A stretch of DNA of 64,000 nt from Bog-1198 sp963727045 (GCA_963727045.1 CAVSES010000001.1:62001-126000), one strand, 5' to 3'. Positions 52,733-62,429 are shown, counted from the stretch's first letter. Notes: generated from the sequence alone by a model not told the origin. Numbers and translations: made by a program.

Positions 52733-52895
52733 CCTTGCGCGCCGGGCGTTGGTTGCAGAATTTACAAAGCCGGATGCCGGCAATCTGGGCCTACACGTGT
52801 GAGAGTCATCGCAGCGCCATCCGTTCCATCGAATATCGGAACCGAATCGAATTCATCGCGTCGAAATATTTTTCGCCGCTCCCCGGAGTCAGTTC

Positions 52896-53943
52896 ATGAA
52901 AATCGCGCAGGTGGCACCGCTCACCGAGGCCGTTCCGCCGAAGCTCTACGGCGGCACCGAACGTGTAGTCGCCTATCTCACCGACGCATTGGTGGAACTC
53001 GGACACGATGTGACGCTCTTTGCCTCTGGCGACAGTTTGACCAAGGCGAAGCTGGCGCCGATCTGGCCGCGGGCGTTGCGGCTCGATACGAGCGTGAAGG
53101 ATCATTTCGCGCCGGTGTTCATGGAATTGGAGATGGTTGCGCGCCGCGCGCGTGAATTCGACGTCATCCACGCGCATCTGGATTATTTCGGCTACCCCTT
53201 GCTCGAGCTGTTGGACGTTCCCGCGGTGACGACGCTGCATGGCCGTCTCGATCTGCCGGAGCTGCCGCCTCTGTACGAGGTCTACGGCGATGTGCCCGTG
53301 GTGTCGATTTCCGATTCGCAGCGCGCACCTCTGCCGCAGGCCAACTACGTGGCCACCATCCATCATGGTCTGCCGCAGAACCTGCTGACGAAGGGTTCCG
53401 GCTCCGGGGGCTACCTGGCCTTTCTCGGCCGCATTTCGCCGGAGAAGGCGCCGGATGCGGCGATTCGCATTGCCGCGGGGGCCGGAATGCCTTTGAAGAT
53501 CGCTGCGAAGGTCGATCGGGTCGACGAAGAGTATTTCCAGACGACGATCGAGCCGCTCCTGTCGCAGGGACACGTGGAATTCATCGGCGAGATCGGCGAA
53601 GATCGAAAGAGCGATTTTCTGGGCAGCGCGGCAGGGCTGCTTGTTCCCGATCGCCTGGCGCGAACCCTTCGGCCTCGTGATGATCGAGGCGATGGCCTGC
53701 GGCACGCCGGTGATCGCGTTCGAAAACGGCTCGGTCCCGGAAGTCATCGAGCATGGCGTCACGGGCTTCATTGTGCAAGACGAGGCCGAGGCCATCGACT
53801 CGGTGCGCGGCATCGGCGCTCTCGACCGGGACCGCATCCGCGCCGAGTTCGACCGCCGCTTCACCGCCCAGCACATGGCGCAGAACTACCTGAAGCTGTA
53901 TTCGCGCCTGGCGAAGGTCCGGCGCACGGCCGCCGCCCTCTGA
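52896..53943 (+). pseudogene. Family 4-type glycosyltransferase, interrupted by a one-base frameshift
   Basis: The first 249 codons (from ATG 52896) read as a GT4 enzyme: KIAQVAPLTEAVPPKLYGGTERVVAYLTDAL, then VIHAHLDYFGYP and YLAFLGRISPEKAPD. The conserved sugar-nucleotide motif continues only in another frame from 53644: FPIAWREPFGLVMIEAMACGTPVIAFENGSVPEVI, to a stop at 53943. One extra base near 53643 (CTTGTTCCC) separates the halves. Read through in the first frame, the product has an Arg/Gly-rich nonsense tail to 53996. Corrected length about 348 residues. Either a recent pseudogene or a sequencing indel. Confidence 0.88.
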
Positions 53944-54044
53944 TCGAGGCGCCGCGGCTCGGGCCCGAAGGGCGTTGCCGGCGTATCGTTCCCTGATAGC
54001 ATTGCGGAGGCATTGCGCCGCAAACGACTTCGGGGGTTGTATCA

Positions 54045-54944
54045 GTGGGCTGGCGTGGTTGGGTGGCATTCGCGGCGCTCGGCATCATCTGGGGTTTGCC
54101 GTATTTCTTCATCAAGCTGTCGGTGCAGGAAATCTCGCCGTTCGCGGTGGCGTTCGGCAGGGTGACGCTCGGCGCCGTGATACTGCTGCCGATTGCCTGG
54201 CGGCGCGGCGCGTTGCGATCCCTGGGACGGCACAAGGCAGCGATTTGTGCGTTCGCCCTGGCCGAGTTCGCCGTTCCCTTTTCTGTGATTTCGTTCGGCG
54301 AAAAATGGATCAGCTCCTCGGTGACCGGTATTCTCGTTGCCATGGTTCCGCTGTCGATCGCGCTCATTCAGAGATTCTTCGGCGTGCACGAGCGCCTCGG
54401 CCCGTGGCGCATCCTGGGTCTGGCGCTGGGCTTCGTCGGCGTGGCGGCGCTGCTGGGTTTCGGCGCGATTTCGGGGCCCCTGGGATGGGCCGGGGCGGCA
54501 TGCATGCTGATTGCGACGCTGGGCTACGCGATCGGGCCCCTCATCATTCAGCGGCACCTGGGAGGTCTGGATCCGTACGGTCCGCTCGCCGCGAGCCTGG
54601 CCGTCGCGAGCGCGGCGCTTCTCATTCCGGCCGCTCTGTCGATTCCCGCGCGCATGCCTTCGGCGCTCGCACTCGCTTCGATGGCGGTGCTGGGCGTGGT
54701 GTGTACGGCTCTCGCGATGTTGTTGATGTTCTATCTCGTGGCCCACGCCGGCGCGTCGCGCGCGGCCGTGATCACCTACATCAATCCCGCGGTCGCGGCA
54801 CTTCTGGGCGTGTGGCTGCTAGATGAACGCTTGGGGGTGGGCGGAATTCTGGCCTTCGCGCTCATCCTGCTCGGATCGTGGCTGGCGACCCGAGGCGCGC
54901 GGACGCCGCACGCGCGCGCGGCCGTGGCCCGGGCGGGGACCTAG
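54045..54944 (+). CDS. EamA/DMT-family transporter
   Basis: 299 residues, about ten hydrophobic segments arranged as two EamA repeats: GIIWGLPYFFIKLSVQEISPFAVAFGR in the first, and YVIGPLIIQ-like then AVITYINPAVAALLGVWLLDERLGVGG in the second, a highly typical pair. GTG start at 54045. Family known: metabolite/drug transporters such as RhaT- and YdcZ-like exporters; substrate unknown. It precedes a PuuB-like oxidase by 7 bp. Confidence 0.84.
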   Translation: MGWRGWVAFAALGIIWGLPYFFIKLSVQEISPFAVAFGRVTLGAVILLPIAWRRGALRSLGRHKAAICAFALAEFAVPFSVISFGEKWISSSVTGILVAMVPLSIALIQRFFGVHERLGPWRILGLALGFVGVAALLGFGAISGPLGWAGAACMLIATLGYAIGPLIIQRHLGGLDPYGPLAASLAVASAALLIPAALSIPARMPSALALASMAVLGVVCTALAMLLMFYLVAHAGASRAAVITYINPAVAALLGVWLLDERLGVGGILAFALILLGSWLATRGARTPHARAAVARAGT

Positions 54945-54951
54945 GCGGCCA

Positions 54952-56238
54952 ATGATCGATCACGGCAAGATATCGATCACGCCGCTCTGGCTCGAGAATG
55001 CAGCCGTGCCGCAGCCTGTCGAACAGGCGCTGCCGGACCGCGTCGATGTGCTCATCGTCGGGGCGGGTTATACGGGCCTGTCGGCGGCACGCGAGACGGC
55101 GGCCGCCGGACGCTCGACGCTGGTGCTCGATGCGGGTCCCGTGGGGACCGGATGCTCGAGCCGCAACGGCGGCCAGGTCGCCTACAGCATCAAGCCCTCA
55201 TTCCATTCATTGTCGGCGAAATTCGGCCGGGAAGTGGCATTTGGAATCTGCCGCGAGGGCCTCGATGCCGTGGCGTATCTGCGCTCGCTGGCGGCCCAGG
55301 ACCTCGATTGCGATTGGCGCGACTCTGGATGCTTCTTCGGAGCGCACACGGCGAAGCATTTCAGAGACATGGTGCACGATGCTGAGAATCAGCCGCGCGG
55401 GCTCGAGCAAAGGATCGTGGCAGTTCCCAGGGCGGAGCAGCACGCTGAAATCGCAAGCGATTATTATCAAGGCGGCTGCGTGTACCCGGACGATGCATCC
55501 GTGGACCCCACGCGTCTGTTGCTCGGACTGCTCCGCCGCGCGCAGGGCAGCGGAGCATTGATTGTCGACCGCACTGCGGCCACCGCGGTCAGGCCCACCC
55601 GCGATGGCTTCGAGGTGCTGACTGCGCGTGGAATCGTGCGGGCCCGGCAAGTGCTGCTGGCGACCAACGGCCACTCGGGCCCGCTGTCGCCGTGGCATCG
55701 CCGGCGGGTCATCCCCATAGGCAGCTATCAGATCGCCACGGAGCCCCTGGGCGCGGATCGCGTTCGTTCTTTGATTCCCCGCGGCCGAAACATCGTCGAT
55801 TCGCGCCGGGTCGTCGTGTACTTCAGACCCTCGGCGGACGGTGAGCGCATCATATTCGGCGGCCGCGCGGCTTTGGCCGAAAAGGATCCGCTCGCGTGCG
55901 TGCCGCGTCTACGGCAGATGATGGAGCGGATATTCCCGCAGCTGGAAGCGGTGCGGGTGAGCCACGCGTGGGTGGGCTGGGTCGCATACACTTTCGATAC
56001 GCTGCCGCATCTTGGACAGCGCGACGGCATCTACTACTGCATGGGATATTGCGGCCAGGGCGTGCCTCTCGCGCCGTATTTCGGCCGGCGCATCGGACAA
56101 CAGATGCTCGGGCTCGCAGAGGGGCGCACGGCCCTCGATGGGCTGCCCTTCCCGTCGCGGCCCTACTATCACGGCACCCCGTGGTTTCTGGCGCCGTCGG
56201 TGCTCGCGTATCGCCTGATCGATGCCGCGGGCCTCTAG
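54952..56238 (+). CDS. FAD-dependent amine oxidase, PuuB-like (DAO family)
   Basis: 428 residues from ATG 54952. The FAD Rossmann motif is VLIVGAGYTGLSAA near residue 35. SRNGGQVAYSIKPS and, near the end, HAWVGWVAYTFDTLPHLGQR plus IYYCMGYCGQGVPLAPYFGR match gamma-glutamylputrescine oxidase and relatives. It would oxidise a secondary amine to aldehyde with H2O2. The other puu genes are absent here; a polyamine-type importer lies 30 kb away, so a polyamine substrate is only a hypothesis. It is followed by selO (8-bp gap). Confidence 0.82.
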   Translation: MIDHGKISITPLWLENAAVPQPVEQALPDRVDVLIVGAGYTGLSAARETAAAGRSTLVLDAGPVGTGCSSRNGGQVAYSIKPSFHSLSAKFGREVAFGICREGLDAVAYLRSLAAQDLDCDWRDSGCFFGAHTAKHFRDMVHDAENQPRGLEQRIVAVPRAEQHAEIASDYYQGGCVYPDDASVDPTRLLLGLLRRAQGSGALIVDRTAATAVRPTRDGFEVLTARGIVRARQVLLATNGHSGPLSPWHRRRVIPIGSYQIATEPLGADRVRSLIPRGRNIVDSRRVVVYFRPSADGERIIFGGRAALAEKDPLACVPRLRQMMERIFPQLEAVRVSHAWVGWVAYTFDTLPHLGQRDGIYYCMGYCGQGVPLAPYFGRRIGQQMLGLAEGRTALDGLPFPSRPYYHGTPWFLAPSVLAYRLIDAAGL

Positions 56239-56246
56239 GATTACGC

Positions 56247-57716
56247 GTGCCATTGAACCGCAGCGACTACGCCGACCTACCCGAACGATTCTACGCGCGG
56301 GTCAGACCGACGCCGGTCGAACGGCCGCGCCTGCTGAAGTTCAACCGTGCGCTGGCGGATGAATTGGGGCTGGACGGCGACGATCCCGATGCCGATGCGC
56401 TCGCGGGCATCTATTCGGGAAACGTCATTCCCGCTGATGTGGCGCCGATCGCCATGGCCTATGCAGGCCACCAATTCGGGCATTTCGTCCCGCAGCTCGG
56501 CGACGGCCGCGCCATCTTGTTGGGCCAGGCGCTCGAGCGCGGCGGCGTGCGTCGCGATGTTCAACTGAAGGGCTCCGGCCGCACGCCCTACTCGCGCAGC
56601 GGCGATGGGCGTGCGGCGCTCGGGCCGGTGCTGCGCGAGTACCTCGTGAGCGAGGCCATGCATGCACTCGGCGTACCCACGACGCGTGCGCTCGCCGCGG
56701 TCGCCACAGGCGAACTGGTGTTCCGCGAGGGTGCCTTGCCGGGGGCGATATTGACGCGGGTGGCTGCCAGCTTCGTGCGCGTGGGCACCTTTCAATTTTT
56801 CGCGGCGCGCGACGACGTCGACGGCGTCCGGAGGCTCGCCGACTACGTGATCGACCGGCATTATCCACACGCGTCGACCGCGCCGCAGCCGTATCTCGCG
56901 CTGCTGCAGGCCGTCACCGATTCCCAGGCGTCGCTGGTCGCGAGCTGGATGCACGTGGGATTCATTCACGGCGTGATGAACACCGACAACATGTCGGTGT
57001 CGGGCGAAACCATCGATTTCGGCCCGTGCGCATTCATGGATGCGTATGATCCGTCGGCCGTGTTCAGTTCGATCGACCGTCAGGGCCGCTACGCGTACGG
57101 GAATCAGCCGCACGCCGCCGTGTGGGATCTGGCGCGATTCGCCGAAACCCTGCTGCCGATCATCGATTCGAACGCGGACCGTGCCGTGGAACTCGCCACC
57201 GGGACGCTGGCGACATTTGCAGCGCGCTTTTCGGAGCACTCCCTGGCCGGCATGCGCCGCAAACTTGGACTATCCTTGTGCGAGGACGGCGATGCAGCGC
57301 TGGCGGAGGATTTGCTCGATGCCATGCATCGGAACCGGGCGGACTTCACGCTCACCTTCCGCGCGCTGTGCGACGCCGCGGAGCACGAGGCGGGCGATGC
57401 GGCGGTACGTGCGCTGTTCGCGAATCCCCGGGATTACGAGGAGTGGGCCGTGCGCTGGCGGGCGCGCGCCCTCCGGGAACCCGGCGGGGCGGCGCCGCGT
57501 GCCCAAGGGATGCGGCGGGTCAATCCCGCCTTCATACCGCGCAATCATCGCATCGAGCAGGTCATCGATGCTGCGGTCAACGCCTTGGATTTGGGGCCCT
57601 TTGAGGCGATGTCGACCGCTCTCGCGAATCCATATGCACCCGCAAAAGGCTTCGAGTCCTATGCCGATCCGCCCGGTCCGAACGAACGCGTCTTACAGAC
57701 GTTCTGCGGCACGTGA
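56247..57716 (+). CDS. selO: SelO/YdiU pseudokinase-type protein AMPylase
   Basis: 489 residues from GTG 56247, usual YdiU length. The N-terminal region has LLKFNRALADELGL and GHQFGHFVPQLGDGRAILLGQ (nucleotide loop). The catalytic segment is HVGFIHGVMNTDNMSVSG (Asp 247), followed by the metal DFGPCAFMDAYDP. SelO transfers AMP to Ser/Thr/Tyr of redox proteins. The eukaryotic C-terminal selenocysteine is not present; the C-terminus ends in a plain Cys (TFCGT), as in most bacteria. Confidence 0.95.
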   Translation: MPLNRSDYADLPERFYARVRPTPVERPRLLKFNRALADELGLDGDDPDADALAGIYSGNVIPADVAPIAMAYAGHQFGHFVPQLGDGRAILLGQALERGGVRRDVQLKGSGRTPYSRSGDGRAALGPVLREYLVSEAMHALGVPTTRALAAVATGELVFREGALPGAILTRVAASFVRVGTFQFFAARDDVDGVRRLADYVIDRHYPHASTAPQPYLALLQAVTDSQASLVASWMHVGFIHGVMNTDNMSVSGETIDFGPCAFMDAYDPSAVFSSIDRQGRYAYGNQPHAAVWDLARFAETLLPIIDSNADRAVELATGTLATFAARFSEHSLAGMRRKLGLSLCEDGDAALAEDLLDAMHRNRADFTLTFRALCDAAEHEAGDAAVRALFANPRDYEEWAVRWRARALREPGGAAPRAQGMRRVNPAFIPRNHRIEQVIDAAVNALDLGPFEAMSTALANPYAPAKGFESYADPPGPNERVLQTFCGT

Positions 57717-57775
57717 TCGGCGTCGCCATATATGCTCAAACATAGCGTGTTTGCGATGCAACGATGGGAAATTCG

Positions 57776-58543
57776 ATGAAAACACTCGCCGGTATTGCGT
57801 TCATGTTCTGCGCGTTGGCGTTCACGATCGATGCGGCGGATTTAAACAAGCCGCCGATCACCGTGTTTGCGGCGGCCTCCCTCACCAACGTGCTACAGGA
57901 ACTCGGCGACGCCTTCACGAAGGAAACGTCGATCCCCGTGCGCTTCTCTTTCGCCGCGAGTTCCGCGCTTGCGCGCCAGATCGAGAACGGCGCGCCTGCC
58001 GACGTATTTTTCTCCGCCGACCTGGAATGGATGGACTATCTGCAGACGCGCAACCTGATTCAACGCGACAGCCGGCACGAGGTGCTCAGTAACCAGCTGG
58101 TGCTGATCGCGCCCGCCGACAGTGCGATCAAGCTGAAAATCGAACCTCATTTTCGTCTGGCGGACGCATTGGGCAAGGGCCGTCTGGCCGCCGGCGATCC
58201 AGATTCGGTGCCCGCAGGCCGATACGCGCGCGAGGCATTGACCACGTTGGGCGCTTGGAACGATGTCGAGGGCCGCATGGTCCGCGCGGACTCCGTGCGC
58301 TCGGCTCTCGCGTTCGTGGATCGGGGCGAAGCGCCGCTCGGCATCGTTTACGAGACGGATGCGCTCGCCGACAAGAAGGTGCGCGTCGTGGACACGTTTC
58401 CCGGCAATAGTCACCTGCCCATTGTCTATCCGATCGCGCTGACCGTCGCCGCCAAGGCCGACGCGGCCAAATTCGTGGCCTACATTCGCGGACCCGCGGG
58501 CGACGCCGCGTTCAAGGCCTCGGGGTTCTCGACGCTCCATTGA
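57776..58543 (+). CDS. modA: Molybdate ABC transporter periplasmic binding protein
   Basis: 255 residues from ATG 57776 (ATG 57764 possible), with a signal peptide (KTLAGIAFMFCALAFTIDA). Family body: ITVFAAASLTNVLQELGDAF, FSFAASSALARQIENGAPADVFFSADLEWMDYL and LVLIAPADS, the ModA oxyanion-binding pattern with the AAS and SS strands. Downstream lies a convergent gene, so the permease modB and ATPase modC are not adjacent; this is an orphan ModA. It may serve a transporter elsewhere or have been split from it. Confidence 0.9.
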   Translation: MKTLAGIAFMFCALAFTIDAADLNKPPITVFAAASLTNVLQELGDAFTKETSIPVRFSFAASSALARQIENGAPADVFFSADLEWMDYLQTRNLIQRDSRHEVLSNQLVLIAPADSAIKLKIEPHFRLADALGKGRLAAGDPDSVPAGRYAREALTTLGAWNDVEGRMVRADSVRSALAFVDRGEAPLGIVYETDALADKKVRVVDTFPGNSHLPIVYPIALTVAAKADAAKFVAYIRGPAGDAAFKASGFSTLH

Positions 58544-58569
58544 CGGCGGGTCCCCGTGCCACCGGCGGC

Positions 58570-60357
58570 CTATCGAGTCTCGCGGTGGCTCAATCCCCAG
58601 ACATACGCGGCCACCGCGGAAACCTGCTCCGCGGAGAGGCCGGCGCCGCCCATCGGCGGCATCGGGTCGCGATACTGCTTCGGTTGCGATACTCCGTCGG
58701 TGACGGTCTTGGCAATGCCCGCATAGCTGCCATCGCTCCACAGCCATCTCGCGTCGGTGAGATCGGGCCCCAAGGATGTTCCGGTGGCAGCCCATCCATG
58801 ACAGCCCGTGCACGCGGCTCCGCCTGCCTGGCCGTGATAGATCCGGTCTCCCAGGGCGACCATCTCCCTGGTTGCGCCCTTGGCGATGGGAAGGCTGGCC
58901 GTCGCGGCGCCGGCGTCCGGATGCAGGCCCTCGGGCGGCGGGACCGCTCCTGCCACACTGAGATCTCCGGCGGCGGCCGCCGCGCTCGGACACGGAGCGA
59001 TTCTTGGATCCTCGTCGGGGGCGGTTGATCCGCCGCGGTAGGTGATTTTGTAAATGCGTCCGTGCACATCATCCGACACATAGAGCGATCCGTCGGGTCC
59101 GAGTGCGATGCCCGTGGGACGGTGAGCGGCCTTCTCCGGAGATTTCTCCGCCCCGGCGAAGCCGTCGGCGAAGACTTCGCACGGTCCCGCGGCCCGATCG
59201 CCCGCAAGCAACTGAAAAACCACGTTGTAGCCGCTCTGCGGGAACGGTGCTCTGTTCCACGATCCGTGAAAGGCGATGAAGACGCCGTTGCGGTAGCGTT
59301 GGGGAAATTGATCCTTGTCGTAGAACACCATGCCGTCCGGCGCCCAGTGGGCGGGGAATGCTGCGATCGGAGGCGTCTTTTCGGTGCAGGCGCCCAGCTT
59401 GTTGCCCCCGTCACCGCCGTACTCCGGCGCTAGCACCAACTTGCTCCGGAATGGATCGTAGTAGCATCCGGGCCAGCCGTAGTCGCCCGATTGCTTGAGG
59501 AGCAGCAGTTCCTCCGCGGGCAAAGTGGCTTCGTCGTCGGGCTTGTAGAAGTCCGGCCAATTCGTGCGCAGCTGGTCGCGTCCGTGCTGCGTCACGAAGA
59601 TCCGATGTCCGGCGGCATCGACTGCGAATCCTTCTGCATTGCGGATTCCGGTGGCGAAACGTCCGGCGGGCGAAAACGCCTGGCCGGTCTTGTTCGCGTC
59701 ATAGCGCCAGATTCCGCCGCGCGTTTCAAGTTCCTTGCAAGGCTCGGCGCCCGGCGATTTGAGCACGCGATTCTTCAGCTGGCACGAATTGGTTGCGCTG
59801 GCGACGTCGACGTACATCGAACCCTCGGCGTCGATGGCAAACGGATGCATCGGATGGTCTCCGCCCAGGGGCAGTCCGGACACGATGGTCTGCGGCGGGT
59901 TTCGCGGGATGATCGATCCCGCCGCCAGCGGGTAACGCACGATTCGATCGTTGATCTCCGCGTACAAGGCGCCTTTGAACACCCCGATGCCAGTTCCGCC
60001 GGCCCCGCCGCTTTGCACCGTTTCTCCGAACCGCTGTTCGACATCGGCCTTTCCGGTACCGGTGGTGTCCTGCAATGCGACGAGAAAACCGCCCGCAGGC
60101 GGCGCGGCGCTGCCGTAGTACCTGCCCGACCATGTGTTGACGTACACCACGCCGTTCGGCGCGACGACCAAGTGGCGGGCGTGTCCGATGCCGTCGGCGA
60201 ATACGGTGGCACAGAAACCGGCCGGCAGATGCAGGCCGCTGGTGTCCGACGGGCACGCCGGAGACTTCGTCTGCGCCGACGCCATGGAAGCCGCCCAGCA
60301 CAGGACGGCGAGGGCCGTGGTCCGATACAGCAGACGGGCAGAGAATGACATAGCCAT
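58570..60357 (-). CDS. PQQ-type sugar/sorbosone dehydrogenase fused to cytochrome c
   Basis: 595 residues from ATG 60357 (ATG 60351 also fits). A signal peptide (LAVLCWAASMASAQ) predicts export. The N-terminal part is a six-bladed beta-propeller: ARHLVVAPNGVVYVNTWSG, EGFAVDAAGHRIFVTQHGRDQLR, GDYGWPGCYYDP and HRPTGIALGPDGSLYVSDDVHGRIYKI, matching the L-sorbosone/glucose-sorbosone dehydrogenase family. The C-terminal domain carries a c-type haem site CTGCH with PMPPMGGAGLS as the distal Met region. Likely oxidises a sugar or alcohol in the periplasm, passing electrons to its own haem. Confidence 0.85.
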   Translation of the reverse strand: MAMSFSARLLYRTTALAVLCWAASMASAQTKSPACPSDTSGLHLPAGFCATVFADGIGHARHLVVAPNGVVYVNTWSGRYYGSAAPPAGGFLVALQDTTGTGKADVEQRFGETVQSGGAGGTGIGVFKGALYAEINDRIVRYPLAAGSIIPRNPPQTIVSGLPLGGDHPMHPFAIDAEGSMYVDVASATNSCQLKNRVLKSPGAEPCKELETRGGIWRYDANKTGQAFSPAGRFATGIRNAEGFAVDAAGHRIFVTQHGRDQLRTNWPDFYKPDDEATLPAEELLLLKQSGDYGWPGCYYDPFRSKLVLAPEYGGDGGNKLGACTEKTPPIAAFPAHWAPDGMVFYDKDQFPQRYRNGVFIAFHGSWNRAPFPQSGYNVVFQLLAGDRAAGPCEVFADGFAGAEKSPEKAAHRPTGIALGPDGSLYVSDDVHGRIYKITYRGGSTAPDEDPRIAPCPSAAAAAGDLSVAGAVPPPEGLHPDAGAATASLPIAKGATREMVALGDRIYHGQAGGAACTGCHGWAATGTSLGPDLTDARWLWSDGSYAGIAKTVTDGVSQPKQYRDPMPPMGGAGLSAEQVSAVAAYVWGLSHRETR

Positions 60358-60477
60358 GAGACCCCCGAAGTCGACGTCATGAAACGATAACATGCCGAGC
60401 GAGACTATAATGAACGCGTATTTTGTCCGGTTTTCCATCGTTTGTAGCCGGGAGATTCAACTAGACCGGGAGATTCA

Positions 60478-60885
60478 ATGAACGCCAGCACTTCAGTCGA
60501 TGGACTTCGAGTTCTGCGCACGGAACACACCGTCGCGGAAGTTTTGGATCGGGTGCAGTCTTTGGCGCGCGCGCGCGGCCTCACGGTCTTCGCACAAATC
60601 GACTTCAGCGCCGATGCGCAGCGTTCCGGACTCGATCTTCCCCCCACGGGGCTCGTTATTTTGGGCAATCCGAAGGCCGGTACGCCGCTGATCGCCGCCG
60701 CGCCCACGGCGGCCATCGATCTGCCCCTCAAGCTGCTCGCATGGCAGGATGCGCAAGGCCAATGTTGGCTGGCTTACAACGAACCCGGTTACGTGCGGGC
60801 GCGGCACCGTTTCCCCGAGGAACTCGAGAAGAACATCGCCGGGCTGGGCGCCCTGGCGGCCGCCGCCGCCGCCGGGGATCCGTGA
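60478..60885 (+). CDS. DUF302 domain protein
   Basis: 135 residues. The DUF302 core runs from HTVAEVLDRVQSLARARGLTVFAQIDFSADA through LVILGNPKAGTPL to LPLKLLAWQDAQGQCWLAYNEPGYV. The fold is known; the biochemical role is not established and is often linked to redox or metal stress. The stop overlaps the GTG start of the acyl-CoA ligase (GTGA), suggesting coexpression. Confidence 0.85.
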   Translation: MNASTSVDGLRVLRTEHTVAEVLDRVQSLARARGLTVFAQIDFSADAQRSGLDLPPTGLVILGNPKAGTPLIAAAPTAAIDLPLKLLAWQDAQGQCWLAYNEPGYVRARHRFPEELEKNIAGLGALAAAAAAGDP

Positions 60886-62429
60886 ACCTGCAGCCGACGG
60901 ACATTGCGCGGCTGGAATTCGCCAGGATTTCCGACCTGGTTCGCGCGCACGCGCGGGAGCGGCCTGATCATGCGGCCGCGGTGCAGGACGGGCGGCGGAT
61001 AGACTTTTTGGCGCTCGATCAATTGACGGACCGTGTGGCCGCGGCCTTGCAGCGGCAAAGTGTGAGGCCGTGCGAGACGGTCGCGATCTGCGCCGCGATG
61101 AGCATCGAATATGTGGCGCTATTTCTGGGTGCCCTGCGGGCGGGAGCCGCCGTGGCTCCGCTACCGCCGTCGACCGGCGTCAGGGGCCTGGAAGCCATGA
61201 TCGCCGATGCGGGACCGCGAATATTGTTCTTCGATGAGGCGGCCGCCGGCGCGGCCAAAGCCTGGGACGCTGCGGCCGCGGCTTACCCCGCCGTCGCAAT
61301 CGATGATCCCGGGCGCGGCGGACTCGAGCGCTGGCTCGGGAAGGCGACGTCCGCGCCGGCACGCGTCGACGTCAAGCCGGACTGGCCGTTCAACGTCATC
61401 TACTCTTCCGGCACCACCGGCGTGCCGAAGGGGATCGTGCAGCCTCATTCGTTTCGATGGGCCAACATGCAGAGGGCGGCCTTGTTCGGCTATGGTCCCG
61501 GGTCGGTGACGCTCCTGGCGACTCCGCTTTATTCGAACATGACGCTGGCAACGCTCTTCGGCGCCATGGCACTCGGCGGGACCGTCGTATTGATGAGCAA
61601 GTTCGATGCCCGGCGCTACCTTGCGCTGGCCCAAGAATCTCGCGCGACCCACACCGTTTTGGTGCCCGTGCAATATCAACGCCTGCTCGAAGAGGAGCAT
61701 TTCGCCGATTTCGACCTGTCGTCATTTCGAATGAAATTCTCGACGGGTGCCCCCTTTGGGGCAGCCCTCAAGGAGCGGATTCTGCAGCGCTGGCCCGGCG
61801 GCTTGATCGAGATTTATGGAATGACGGAGGGGGGCGGCGCTTGCATGCTCGAAGCGCACAGGCACCGGAGCAAGCTGCACACCGTCGGCACTCCGATGCC
61901 GCGCAACGACATCCGTGTGGTCGACGCCTCGGACCGGGAAGTCGCCCCCGGCGAAGCAGGCGAGATCGTCGGGAACTCGGCGGCAATGATGACCTGCTAT
62001 CTCAATCAGCCGGCGAAGAGTGCCGAGGCGGAATGGCGGGATGCTTCCGGCAAGCGGTTCATTCGCACGGGAGACATCGGCCGCATGGACCCCGACGGCT
62101 TTCTGGTGCTGCTCGACCGCAAAAAGGACATGATCATTTCGGGAGGCTTCAACGTTTATCCAAGCGACCTGGAAGCCGTTTTACGGGAACATCCAGCCGT
62201 CGGCGAGGTGGCGGTGGTCGGCATGGCCTCCGCCCGCTGGGGCGAAACGCCGGTTGCCTGCGTCGTGCTCAGAGAGGGCGCCGCCATCGGCGCGGCCGCG
62301 TTGACCGTCTGGGCGAACGAACGCCTCGGCAAAATGCAGAGGATCGACTCGGTCAAACTCATGTCCAGCCTGCCGCGCAGCGGGGTGGGCAAAGTGCTCA
62401 AGAAGGCGCTTCGCGATTCTCTGTCCTGA
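60882..62429 (+). CDS. AMP-dependent acyl-CoA synthetase/ligase
   Basis: 515 residues from GTG 60882. Adenylate-forming motifs are present in order: YSSGTTGVPKGIV (P-loop), EIYGMTEGGG, RTGDIGRMDPDGFL (Asp) and RKKDMIISGGFNVYPSDLE, with the catalytic Lys near the end in GVGKVLKK. It activates a carboxylic acid as AMP-ester then CoA thioester. The substrate (fatty or aromatic acid) cannot be told. Coupled to the DUF302 gene. Confidence 0.9.
   Translation: MNLQPTDIARLEFARISDLVRAHARERPDHAAAVQDGRRIDFLALDQLTDRVAAALQRQSVRPCETVAICAAMSIEYVALFLGALRAGAAVAPLPPSTGVRGLEAMIADAGPRILFFDEAAAGAAKAWDAAAAAYPAVAIDDPGRGGLERWLGKATSAPARVDVKPDWPFNVIYSSGTTGVPKGIVQPHSFRWANMQRAALFGYGPGSVTLLATPLYSNMTLATLFGAMALGGTVVLMSKFDARRYLALAQESRATHTVLVPVQYQRLLEEEHFADFDLSSFRMKFSTGAPFGAALKERILQRWPGGLIEIYGMTEGGGACMLEAHRHRSKLHTVGTPMPRNDIRVVDASDREVAPGEAGEIVGNSAAMMTCYLNQPAKSAEAEWRDASGKRFIRTGDIGRMDPDGFLVLLDRKKDMIISGGFNVYPSDLEAVLREHPAVGEVAVVGMASARWGETPVACVVLREGAAIGAAALTVWANERLGKMQRIDSVKLMSSLPRSGVGKVLKKALRDSLS

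Noticed and set aside
53643..53996. Programmed ribosomal frameshifting in the glycosyltransferase and ompW genes
   Set aside because: No slippery heptamer, internal SD or downstream stem-loop is evident at either site. A plain indel is simpler.
56247..57716. A selenocysteine codon in the SelO gene
   Set aside because: The frame ends in Cys-Gly-Thr and a normal stop; no in-frame UGA with similarity beyond it is seen.
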